Shown in pieces: positions 24,650 through 34,950 of a stretch of 64,000 nucleotides of DNA. The stretch covers positions 24,131,832-24,195,831 of the forward strand of contig OZ038458.1 of assembly GCA_964036195.1 (NCBI GenBank), given 5' to 3'. Both the position numbers and the translations under genes were made by a program. Source of the DNA: Sphaerolaimus hirsutus (lineage: Eukaryota > Nematoda > Chromadorea > Monhysterida > Sphaerolaimidae). A model generated the notes under the pieces. That model was given only the letters and a program-made list of their open reading frames with translations, was not told the DNA's origin and ran no database searches. Positions within the stretch are counted from its first letter, which is position 1, and every line of letters begins with the position of its first letter.

Positions 24650-25524
24650 TACCGTATTACCTCGAAATACCCCAGGGGGTTTATTATTTTGCCAGCAAAT
24701 TTTGAGGGGGGCTAATTCGAAGGGGGGTTTATTCGAGGGGAGGGTCTATTATTTCGCCTGAAATTTTTGGAAATTCCCCATACTCAGACGTAGAAAAATC
24801 AAACAATTACATAGATGTGTTTATAGGCATATAAAACTGTATATACTGTATTTCCTCGAAATACCCCCCTCGAAATACCCCCCTCGTTTGACCCCCCCCC
24901 CCTCTCGAGACCAGTATGAAACAATCACCCCCCTCGAAATACCCCCCCCAGATTGAGTGTAAAGAGAACGTACATGGCAAATACTGCAGTTTGTGTTCTG
25001 AGTAGTGCAGAACACACGTTAAAACAGTGTCGGAATCACGTTAGAACAATGTTTAGGTATACCATCTACGTACTAATATTAGTCTACAGGAGTCTATCCA
25101 TGTCAGTTATTGATGCATTTTTCTACCCCAGCGCACATCACAAACATCGATTTTTACTAGGATTTCAAAAAATTTCTTGCGAAATAATAACCCCTCCCTC
25201 GAAAGACCCCCCCCCCCCTCGTTTAACCCCCCCTCACGGGAGCACTATGAAACATCACCCCGGGGGGTAGGGTATTTCGAGGAACTACCGTACCAATAAA
25301 CCCTTCTCTAACGTCACTCAATCATCGGTCATCGGTTTTAACGTGTGTTCTTCATTGTACAGATCACAAACTGCGGTATTTGTCATGTACGTTCTCTTTA
25401 CACTCAATTTTAGGGGGTATTTCGAGGGGGGGGGGGTTATTCCCTCAGCCAAATTTTAGGGGGGATTTCGAGGGGGGGGGGGTCAATTCAAGGAGGGGGG
25501 GGGGTAATTCGAGGTAATACGGTA
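24650..25524. mobile_element. TA-target MITE carrying a second MITE
   Basis: Outer element from taccgtattacctcgaaata to taattcgaggtaatacggta. Its interior matches 5846-6270 except for the insertion 24844-25292. Confidence 0.75.
24844..25292. mobile_element. Inner C-rich MITE nested in 24650-25524
   Basis: From tactgtatttcctcgaaat to tttcgaggaactaccgta. It lies after aactgtata of the outer element; the uninterrupted copy at 5846 reads aactgtatatacac there. Confidence 0.7.
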
Positions 25525-25612
25525 CATATTACGATGAAAGAACTGCATCATTTTTGGTTCATTATTCATATGGGTTATGGTAGGTTTCCATACACAGTAC
25601 ACAACACCATAT

Positions 25613-27010
25613 TTACAATGTTCTGAAGGAAGTAGCGAAACAAAAAGCACAGGCCAATTGGCATACATTTCGCGTTAACATTTCGGATTGTGTTGTGAAA
25701 ATTGTCGGGAATCAGGATGGGATTGGGATGGGACTGCAAAATCACGAAATCCCATATCACCATTCAGTATGCCGTTTGCGTGGATCCAGAATCCACCAAC
25801 GCGATACTGGTCTGTGCCGATGTGGCATGTAACCCATTCGGCATGTAGACAGCGACGATCAGGTGTTTCCAAGGTGACCCTCGCGGCGGCATCATATATA
25901 GCAAATCCCTTTTCCGGAGGGATATATAGCTGAAACTTTTTCTGGGGCTCGCTCGGGCTAAATATGGCAAAACTAACAAAATGGAGCAAAATTTAGTGAT
26001 TTTGGGTGAAAGTTGGGGAAAAATCGCTCATGGTTTGCTCCACTTAGATAGTAGATAGTTGAGAGATTTGAGGGCGGGGCTCAGGGGATAGTAGCCTCGG
26101 GATAGATAAATAGCTAGCTGATCGGCCCCATCCATAAGACCGCTACAATGGTTATACATGCCAAGCGGTTTACATGCCAAACGAGCCTACGCCCACGATA
26201 CACATGCATGCATGCAGTTTCACAAAAAAAAAATTAAAAAGAAATACCTATGCCCAGTCGAGAACGGACATTGACTGATGTTCCATGCGTTAAACCATTT
26301 TGGAACCATTTTTATTAGATAGTAGCGATTGCAGCTCAAAGTTCTTTCATAAAATTGTGATGTAAAATATGTGTATAAAATATATTTACAGGGAATTGTT
26401 AAGTAATAGTTAAATAAATGTCAAAGAAAGAACAGAAGCTGATATTTATTGTGTGTACAACGCTTATGAGTTTTTTAACTTGTACTAGAAGTTATAAATT
26501 TTAGCGCAAATTGCGGTAAATATGGATTGTAATGTAACATTGTACTTTGAAATACCTTTGCAGAACGTTAAAAAAAATTCGCTGAAAAAATGGCGAAAAC
26601 AATAGAAGGGCGAGGGCGGTCTTCAATAGAAGGGCGGGTAACATAATTGACGAAAAAATAGAAGGGCGCCCTTCTATTGGAAGAAAAACGGTAGTACAAT
26701 AACAAAAAATTCATACCGTTGATGCGGCAGAAGAAAGAAACACTGAAAAAATGCAACATAATAATGACCCACCCAAATTTTTCTGACTACTTTTCAAAGA
26801 TAAAAACCGGCCGCTCTAAGCTCTAAGCATGGGTCTGACAGGGTGCTAATCCCAGTTTGAATACTTGAATGCAAATTTTGTGAAGCATGCGCAATGTATT
26901 TATTTTTAGATGCAATGTGCATATCAATGTGTTATTCAAACTGAAATTCATATTTTTACCTAGTTTCGTATTTCACTGTTCGTTGTCGGAGTTGAGATGA
27001 TACTGATGAG
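25613..27010. other. Gene-free stretch
   Basis: No gene recognised. Positions 26574-26700 contain aatagaagggc words in both orientations, ending cccttctattgg. The same words occur at 31735-31810 and 57030-57140, so this is another dispersed repeat. The open frames at 25675-25989 have no recognisable motifs. Confidence 0.5.
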
Positions 27011-27885
27011 TACCGTATTACCTCGAATTATCCCCCCCTTGAATTAACCCCCCCCTCGAAATACCCCCCCCCCCCTAAAATTCGGCTGAGGAAATAATAA
27101 ACCCCCCCTCGAAATACCCCCCCCCCAAATTGAGTGTAAAGAGAACGTACATGACAAATTTGTGATCTGTACAATGCAGAACACACGTTAAAAGTGATGG
27201 CTAAGTGACGTTAGGGAAGGGTTTATGCGTATATACAGTTATATATGCATATAAGCACATACCGTATTTCCTCGAAATACCCCCCCCCTCGAAATACCCC
27301 CCCCCTCGTTTGACCCCCCCCCTCTCGGACCACTATGAAACAATCACCCCCCCCCCCTCGAAATACCCCCCCCCCCAAATTGAGTGTAAAGGAACGTACA
27401 TGACAAATACTGAGTTTGTGTTCTGCGTAGTGCAGAACACAGGTAAAAACAATGTCGTAATCACGTTAGAACAGTGTTTATACTGTCTACATACTAATAT
27501 TAGTCTACAGAACCTTATAAATGGCGGTTTTTGTTGTATTTTTTGACGTCTGCGTACGTTTCAGACGACAATTTCGTACTGGGATTTGAAAATTTTTCTT
27601 GTGAAACAATAACCCCCCCCCCTCGAAATACCCCCCCCCTCGTTTAACCCCCCCCCTCTCGGGACCACTATGAAACAATCACCCCCCGGGGGGTATTTCG
27701 AGGAAATACGGTATACATCTACGTAATTGTTCGATTTTTCTACGTCTGCGTATGGGGAATTTCCGAAAATTTCTGGCGAAATAATAGACCCCCCCTCGAA
27801 TAAACCCCCCCCTCGAATTATTCCCCCCCTCAAATTTTGCTGGCGAAATAATAAACCCTCTGGGGGTATTTCGAGGTAATACGGT
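27011..27885. mobile_element. TA-target MITE carrying a second MITE
   Basis: Outer element from taccgtattacctcgaatt to ttcgaggtaatacggta, same subfamily as 5846-6270 in the opposite orientation. It is interrupted by 27260-27713. Confidence 0.75.
27260..27713. mobile_element. Inner C-rich MITE nested in 27011-27885
   Basis: From taccgtatttcctcgaaat to tttcgaggaaatacggta. Inserted at a different site of the outer element than in the 24650 copy (in the gtagatgta/tatgtg region), so the two nestings are independent events. Confidence 0.72.
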
Positions 27886-27959
27886 ATCTAAGCACCGCTG
27901 GACAACTAAAGGGCTTCCTTCCTGTAAGATGTAATGCAAAATGTTTTGTGCAAAAGACA

Positions 27960-28362
27960 TACCGTATTTCCTCCAATTATCCCCCCCTTCGAATTAACAC
28001 CCCCCCCCCTCGAAATACCCCCAGGTCTGAGCGAACTGAGGAAAAAATAACCCTCCACCCTCGAAATATCCCCGTTCCAAATAATATTTTTACATCATGT
28101 TACATGATGTATTTATTTATTGCTGCCAAATTGCATAGCGCTACAACCCACCGCCCGCCTACACATACACTAGTTTGTCCTGTTTGGTCTCATTTATTAC
28201 CAGTTTTGCGTATGTTTTGGTCTATTGTAAACTGTTTCTAAATTTTGTGACGAAATTATACCCCCCCCGCCCCTTGAATAAGCGCCCCCTCGAATTAACC
28301 CTCCATCGAAATTTGCTGGCGAAATAATAAACCCCCTGTGGGTATTTCGAGGAAATACGGTA
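27960..28362. mobile_element. C-rich TA-target MITE, divergent
   Basis: From taccgtatttcctccaatta to gtatttcgaggaaatacggta, about 403 bp. The interior resembles the 2316-2820 copy (acatgatgtattt). Confidence 0.7.
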
Positions 28363-28901
28363 GGAAGACAAAGTTTTCTACTATATCTACAAAAAAATGG
28401 AAAATCATAGTCATAAATCAGCTTTCAATGCATTTGATTTTACCCGGATGAGTAATTTTTAATCTCCGTCAACAGAAGTTGACGGTCAACTCATTCCGGT
28501 CAACTCAAATGCGTCCAAAGCTGATTTATGAATGTTCTAATTTTTGTGCGTGCACTCCTTTCTTACTTTTCTTTCTATGCCATTCGATAAATTTTCTTAC
28601 ATGCTACATGGTGGGAGAGACTGGCGCGAGATGTTCAATTAGCATCTGATAAATTTACATTCTTGAATATATTTTTGCCACGTTTGAATACTAAACTGAC
28701 CGGACTGAATGCTTTGCACAGGAATTTACCATAATTTGATGAATACAGACATCTAAAATATTCTGCGGAAATTCAAAGTTATTCTATAGTGAAATCAGTA
28801 TATCATGGCCCAGGAGGGAAAATCTGTTTTTCACCGATTATTCAGTTAGTATTTATATAATAAATTTTCATGCAATGTGTGCTGTGGTTGGCAAAATCTC
28901 A
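28363..28901. other. Gene-free stretch with palindromic repeat
   Basis: Positions 28400-28560 are an imperfect palindrome (ataaatcagctttcaatgca against caaagctgatttat). No gene seen. Confidence 0.5.
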
Positions 28902-29796
28902 GGCTATTTACACAGGCCCTGGCCGGGGACCAGTCCCAGGCAAAATATTAAAATTGTCAAAAGTCAGTCATTGGTGTGTATGGGTTTATTGCATGTAAAT
29001 TAGGTTAATTAACACCAAATTTGCATGCACAAAATTTCTGCAACACGATTACACACACCCATGCATATTTTTTTGGGGTGTGTGTACATTTGTTTCAATT
29101 TGGCTCAAATTGAGCATGCGTGTACTCCTTCGCTTAGTGAGTTCGCATGCCAAATTTCAGCTCAGGGCGATTAGTGAATCCTATTTTATTTACACTTAAA
29201 CTTTCATCAATCACTGTATTTTTGTATAGTGATTGAAATCCTGCTGGGGACCGGTCCTCGGCAATGTCGAAATGGCCCTGACCGGGTCAAACGTCCCCGG
29301 TGAGAAATTTTTTTTTCTGTAAACAAATAATTTTGGTCCCCGACTGGGGATGTTCATACCCAGCAGGGGACAAATTTTTTGTTTACTGAAAAAAAATTTT
29401 TCTCACCGGGGACGTTTGACCTGGTCAGGGCCATTTTGACATTGCTGGGGACTGGTCCCCGGCAGGATTGTGATCACTATACAAAAATACAGTGATCGAT
29501 GAAAATTAAAGTGTAAATAAAATAGGATTCACTAATCGCCCTGAGCTGAAATTTGGCATGCAAACTCACTAAGCAAAGGAGTACACGCATGCCAAAATTC
29601 AGACAAATCCAAAAAAATTATACACTCCCCCAAAGAAACTGCATCAGCATGTGTAACTGTCTTGCAGAAATTTTGTGCATGCAAATTTGGTGTTAATTTA
29701 CCTAATTTACATGCAATAAACACACCAATTACTGACTTTTGACAATTTTAATTTTTGCCGGGGCCCGGTCCCTGGCTGGGGCCTGTGTAAATAGCC
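28902..29796. mobile_element. Mutator-like foldback element with 9-bp TSD
   Basis: Left ggctatttacacaggccc, right gcctgtgtaaatagcc. The arms run almost the whole element and meet near 29330. Flanked by a 9-bp TSD aaaatctca (28893-28901 and 29797-29805). A 9-bp TSD with long inverted arms is typical of Mutator-type elements. No transposase ORF. Confidence 0.75.
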
Positions 29797-29848
29797 AAAA
29801 TCTCAGGAAAAAATAAAAATAAAATGGAAAATTGATGAATAAAATATA

Positions 29849-30531
29849 GGCTATTTACACAGGCCCCGTTCGCATGCCAAATTTCAGCTCAGGGCGATTA
29901 GTGAATCCTATTTTATTTACACTTTAATTGTCATCGATCACTGTATTTTTGTATAGTGATCAAAATCCTGCCAGGGACTGGTCCCCGGCAATGTCGAAAT
30001 GGTCCCGACCGGGGTCAAATGTCCCCGGTGAGAAAATTTTTTTTCAGTAAACAAATTTTTAGTCCCCTGCTGGGGACAAACATCCCTGGTCAGTAACCAA
30101 AATTTTTTGTTTACCGAAAAAAAAATTTCTCTCCAGGGACGTTTGACCCCGGTCGGGGCTATTTCGTCATTGCCGAGGACCGGTCCCCAGCAGGATTTCG
30201 ATCACTATACAAAAATACAGTGATCGACAAAAATTAAAGTATCAATAAAATTAGAACCGGTAACCGCGCTGAGCTGAACTTTGGCATGCGTACTCACTAA
30301 ACGAAGGAGTACACACATGCCAGAATTCAGACAAATCCAAAAAAATTATACACTCCCCCAAAGAAAATGCATCAGCACGTGTAACCGTCTTGCAAAATTT
30401 TTGCGCATGCTAATTTGGTAATAATTCACCTAATTAACATGCAAACAACCCATACACGCCAATTATAGACTTTTGAAAATTTTTATGTTTTGCCGGAGAC
30501 CGGTCCCCGGCCGGGACCTGTGTAAATAGCC
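29849..30531. mobile_element. Mutator-like foldback element, second copy
   Basis: Same ends (ggctatttacacaggccc; cctgtgtaaatagcc) with a different 9-bp TSD, taaaatata (29840-29848 and 30532-30540). Shares long stretches with 28902-29796 but lacks the outer left arm. Independent TSDs show separate insertions 52 bp apart. Confidence 0.75.
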
Positions 30532-30651
30532 TAAAATATAATATAAATAATAAAATGCAACATGAATAAATAAAAAATACAATTTTTATACAATTTTAGT
30601 AAAACGAATTTTACTCAAATGCATCCCTGGCTGGGTGCATTGGCTTTCTAT

Positions 30652-31418
30652 CAGAGTTGCGAAAGCGTATTTACGCTTACCCGAAATACCCGGGTAAATG
30701 GGTATTTATATTTACGCTTACGCTTACGCTTTCGTAAAATACCCGTACGCTTTATTACGCTTTCCTGGCTGAAATACCCGGGTACTAAAAGCGTAAAAAG
30801 ACTTTTCATACGGTCCAGTTGTACGCTTTTGAAAAAGCGTAAAACCACAAAAAAAAGTGAACGAGAAGAGAATGAGGTGTACCAAAAATAAATGACTGCA
30901 TGTGTGCAGTAGCGTACTGTACATAGCGGCAAATGTAAATACAAAGGTGTCGAAATACGAACGTCTAGCCTAAATTGTGTTGTCTAGCACGGGTTTAGAT
31001 AAAAAAATTTTTTTGATCAACAATGGATTCTGACGGCAATGTTATCGCCGTCGACATCGCTAACTCCGAGTTAGAAGATGGATGACGTGTCACTGTCGAT
31101 GAATTGCATCGACATCCAAGAGCAGACTACCAAGTGGGCTTCGGAAAAATCTTGCTGAAAGCTTGTGTTGATGAGAAAAATTTGACATTATGAATAGATA
31201 TGATAAATAAATACATCTAAATGTAAAAGCACGCGTTTTTCTCATGCTCAACAAGCAAGAGCACTTTCAAAAAAAATTTTTACGCTTACGCTTTTTTTTA
31301 CGCTTTCCTAGGTATTTTAAAAATACCTTACGCTTTTAGTATCCATACTCAAAATCTGGAAAGTGTATTTACGCTTACGCTTACGCTTTCCAAAAATACC
31401 GGTATTTTAACAACTCTG
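30652..31418. mobile_element. hAT-like element, ends cagagttgcgaaagcg
   Basis: Second copy of the 13463-14703 family, with an 8-bp TSD ctttctat (30644-30651 and 31419-31426). It lacks the nested C-rich MITE, which shows what the uninterrupted element looks like. Confidence 0.8.
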
Positions 31419-31485
31419 CTTTCTATCTATTTGCCGGGCGAAAAGGACAGAATTACCGTAATTGTTATAATGAACACACTAATTT

Positions 31486-31619
31486 ACCAACATGAAATGC
31501 TCGACCATTTTGGTAAACCGTTTTGACAAAACAGTACGGTACACCGCACAACTCTGTACAGTGTTTCGTACTGTTTTGTCAAAACGGTTTACCAAAATGG
31601 TCGAGCACTTCACGTTGGT
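31486..31619. repeat. Long hairpin, ~50-bp arms
   Basis: Left accaacatgaaatgctcgac through caaaacagta; right tactgttttgtc through gttggt. Nearly perfect inverted arms around a loop of about 32 bp. A foldback MITE or hairpin-RNA source; no promoter evidence. Confidence 0.7.
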
Positions 31620-31960
31620 AAACTTGTGTGTGTGTTGGAAATAAAACGACATGCCTACAGTAGGGTACATGCAATAGAAAAGCAGGTTTTGGCACTTCGG
31701 TGCTCACGAAAACGACATTGGTAGGTTTGCGCGGTCACGAAAACAATAGAAGGGCAGCACCCTACAATGAAACGACGGTCGCCAATAGAACGGCAGGTTA
31801 CATTGGAAATTAGGTACACTGGAAGGGTGCCAGAACACAAAAATAAAAAAATGGATGGCGAGAAAGTTCAAAATATTCAAATAGATATTATATTACAAAT
31901 AAATCAATAACGTATTAGTAAAATTACATATAATTATCACAAATACGTAAATAGACACAG

Positions 31961-33216
31961 TAAACTGGTGGAAAATATAAATGGGAAAATCACTTAATTG
32001 TATTTTACAAATCTCACATGCAAGCTGTTAGGCTTTCATTTTGTGTGAGGGTGCCCCCAAGTATTTACTATATATACCCTAGGGGACACCCCCCTCAGGC
32101 CACCCTTGATGCAGAAAAAATTTTTTTCATGTTTTTTTTCTGGCAAATATAAATGGGACTTCCATACAAATTTTTGTTCCTGATGAAACAAAAATAATTG
32201 AAAAATTTTTTTCTGGACATTTGAGACCAAAAAGTTTTTTGGACAATGGTAGATTGTAATTATGTGCAACTTTTCTACCCAGTCAGAACCCCCGGAAGCC
32301 CCACACAATGGTGGCATTGTTGATCAAACATGAAATTTTTTTTGGAGAAAAACATAGGTTTGAAAAAGTGAAAAATCCACTATCTCAAGCTATTCATGGA
32401 GCACATAAGGGCCAGAATTGGCTTGTTTGGTGTCAGGGGCAAAATATGGCTGCTCCTGGGCTCCATTTTTGCATTCAAGTATTTTTTATAGCCAATGATA
32501 AAAATGGCCCTGCGTAGAGGGGGCACTCGCCTGACAGCCTGTCTGGCGCCTGCAGTGTCTTGATGCAAATGACAAAATACTTGTGCCCATTCAATGTGGA
32601 CACTAATTATTTGATAAAAACCTATAGGGGCCAATGGGCAATGTGCCCTGTATCTAGTGTGACTGGGATAAACAAATGAAGAGGGCGTGCCCAGAAAATT
32701 GAAAATCACAGTTTTTCAATCACAACTACAATTTTGATAATCACAAAGTTTAAAATCATTGTTGTCATGTTTTTGTGGTCCATGCCTGCTTGCTGCTTTG
32801 TGGGTGTGAGTGAACCAGGGGCCAAATTAAACTCCAAACTTACCAGCAGTCAAAATATGGCTGTGGGAAAGCCATAAGTAATTTTTATTTTATTTGAAAA
32901 GGATATTCATTCATTGCTTGTGTTGGCAGCACACAAAAAAATCGGCTGTGCACTTTACTGCAGCTGTATTTTGTGTGTTTTTTGAAAATTCCCATTTATT
33001 TTTGCCGGGGAAAAAATTGGGAAAAAAAAACATTCATCAATCTGTAGCAGCAGAACAGGGGGGTGCCAGGGGTTGCCACTTGGCATATATGTAGGCAAAT
33101 GTTGTGGGCAGCCCCACATCAAATGGCAGCCATATTGGGCTGCACGTTTCCCTGTGAGATAGTTATGAAAAATGAGGTATTTACCTGATTTCCCATTTAT
33201 ATTTGCCACCAGTTTA
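31961..33216. mobile_element. Foldback element, ends taaactggtggcaaatata
   Basis: Left taaactggtggaaaatataa, right its inverted form tatttgccaccagttta; internal inverted copies of ggcaaatataaatggg. About 1256 bp, no transposase ORF. The terminal TA fits a TA target. Confidence 0.6.
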
Positions 33217-34875
33217 TATACTCCAAAAGGGCCCCCCCGAATAACTCCCCCTCTATGATCGATGAAAATTTGCCATATCATATTAAAAAACATTACATTG
33301 TGCAAAAGCAGTACTGCTTATGGAACGATAGACACGAAAGAATGTTTTAAATAACAATACGGCGAGACTTTTTTCTGGTATTTGAAGTATTTAGGTAAAA
33401 TGGGTAGGTATAAATTAAAATAGTTGTAGGTTCGGTAAGCGCATGCGTAAGCGTAATTATGCATTCCAAATTTTGAATACCTACCTAGCTATTTGAATTC
33501 CAAAATACAAAGGAACGTGAAAAACAAGCGGTAGCATAAAAACTATTTTTAGAAAGTGGTCGCACTTTTGAGCGATGGAGAAAAATTGCATTTTCTCATA
33601 TTCATTTCTCATTTTTATCACCAACAAAATCATCATGTAAAACGACAAAAACATGTTCAAAACAAATACTAAAAAATACACCTGCAATGCAATGCGTACA
33701 TTACAAACAACAAATTAGTACTGGGAGTTCAAAAAATTTCTGGCGAAATAATACGCCCCCCCTCGAAATGCCCCCCTCGTTTACCCCCCCCCACACTCAA
33801 AATTCTCACTCAAACTGATACAATTACCCCCGGGGGGTATTTCGAGGAAATATGGTAACCACTAAATCACTAATGAAATGCTTACGGGAAGCACAATAAC
33901 ATTCATTTTTCAATTATTGAACTAAGCCTCGACTAACAGAGTCGACTAGAATTGATTCTAATTATCATGTTCCAGTCATTACTGTTGAACTTTGTTGTTT
34001 AGGAACACACAAAAATGATATCAACTGATGCATGTTGCTTACGGTATTTCCTCGAAATACCCCCCTCGAAATACCCCCCCCTTCGTTTAACCCCCCCCCC
34101 CCCTCAAAATTCTCACTCTGAAAAAAAACCCCAGGGGTATTTCGAGGAAATACGGTATGTTAATTGAATGGGAATAGGCACTCGACAAATTTAGTTCTTA
34201 TCGCCAGTTCACAGCCTCTGCTATGTGACAGAAAAATCCATGACAAAAGCGTACATACCGTATTTCCTGGAAAAACCCCCCTCGAGATGGACACTATGAA
34301 ATAATTAACCCTCGAAACCCCCCCCCCCTTTAGTGTAAAGAGAACATAAATGACAAAAGCTGCGGTTTGTGATCCGGGAAAGCAGAACAACCCTTAAAAA
34401 ACAATGACTGAGTACGTTGAGACAAGGCGTATACAATCTACATGTCAGTTATACACACCTTCCCGATCAAGCCCGGCCCCCCATTTTTGATTTCACTTGT
34501 GACATTTTATCTTCAGTTCTAGGGCGCGCCGGAAGCTGAAACGTGGGTGTGATATGGGCGCAACCCCCCTCTACTTCGCATGAATTGGGGGGGGTCGCGG
34601 CGACCCCTTATAGGATGGGTCGCCGCGACGCCCCCAATCCATGCGAAGTAGAGGGGGGTTGCGCCCATATCTCCCCCACGTTTCAGCTTCCGGCGCGCCC
34701 TAGAACTGAAGATAGGACGTCAGAAGAAGAAGAAAAAAAAGGGCCGGACTTGATCGGGAAGGTGTTTACATATCAGTTTTTTTGCAATTTTTTATGTTTG
34801 CATACGTAACAGACTAATAATTAGTACTGGGAGTTCAAAAAATTTCTTGCGAAATAATACCCCTCCTCGTTTAAC
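33217..34875. other. Gene-free stretch with MITE fragments
   Basis: 33740-33857 is a right-end fragment of the C-rich family. 34040-34157 is a short complete copy (tacggtatttcctcgaaat to tttcgaggaaatacggta). A left end starts at about 34257 and its interior is interrupted by the palindrome 34455-34765. No gene seen. Confidence 0.55.
34455..34765. mobile_element. Palindromic MITE of ~310 bp
   Basis: acaccttcccgatcaagccc at the left, gggaaggtgt at the right. The arms continue (ctagggcgcgccggaagctg against cagcttccggcgcgccctag) to a centre near 34610. Related to 8879-9132. Confidence 0.75.
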
Positions 34876-34950
34876 CCAGAGTTGTGAAGGCGTATTTATG
34901 CTTACCCGAAATACCCGGGTAAATGGGTAAATACCCGTCATGGTCGCGCC
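34876..34950. repeat. Left-end fragment of the cagagttg hAT-like family
   Basis: cagagttgtgaaggcgtat followed by acccgaaatacccgggtaa, as at 13463 and 30652; no right end found. Confidence 0.55.

Larger units (their letters stand above)
23641..25612. repeat. Direct repeat around an assembly gap
   Basis: Text 23988-24266 (cctattttcactgctcaggg through tacacagtacacaacacc) recurs at 24467-24649 plus 25525-25612. The second copy is split by the composite MITE 24650-25524. The uninterrupted first copy gives the pre-insertion sequence and shows that TA was duplicated. A degenerate relative is at 56160-56330. Confidence 0.75.

Noticed and set aside
27260..28080. Repeated cgaaataccccc blocks as a possible CRISPR array
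   Set aside because: No unique spacers of constant length; the blocks are the interior of eukaryotic inverted-repeat MITEs.
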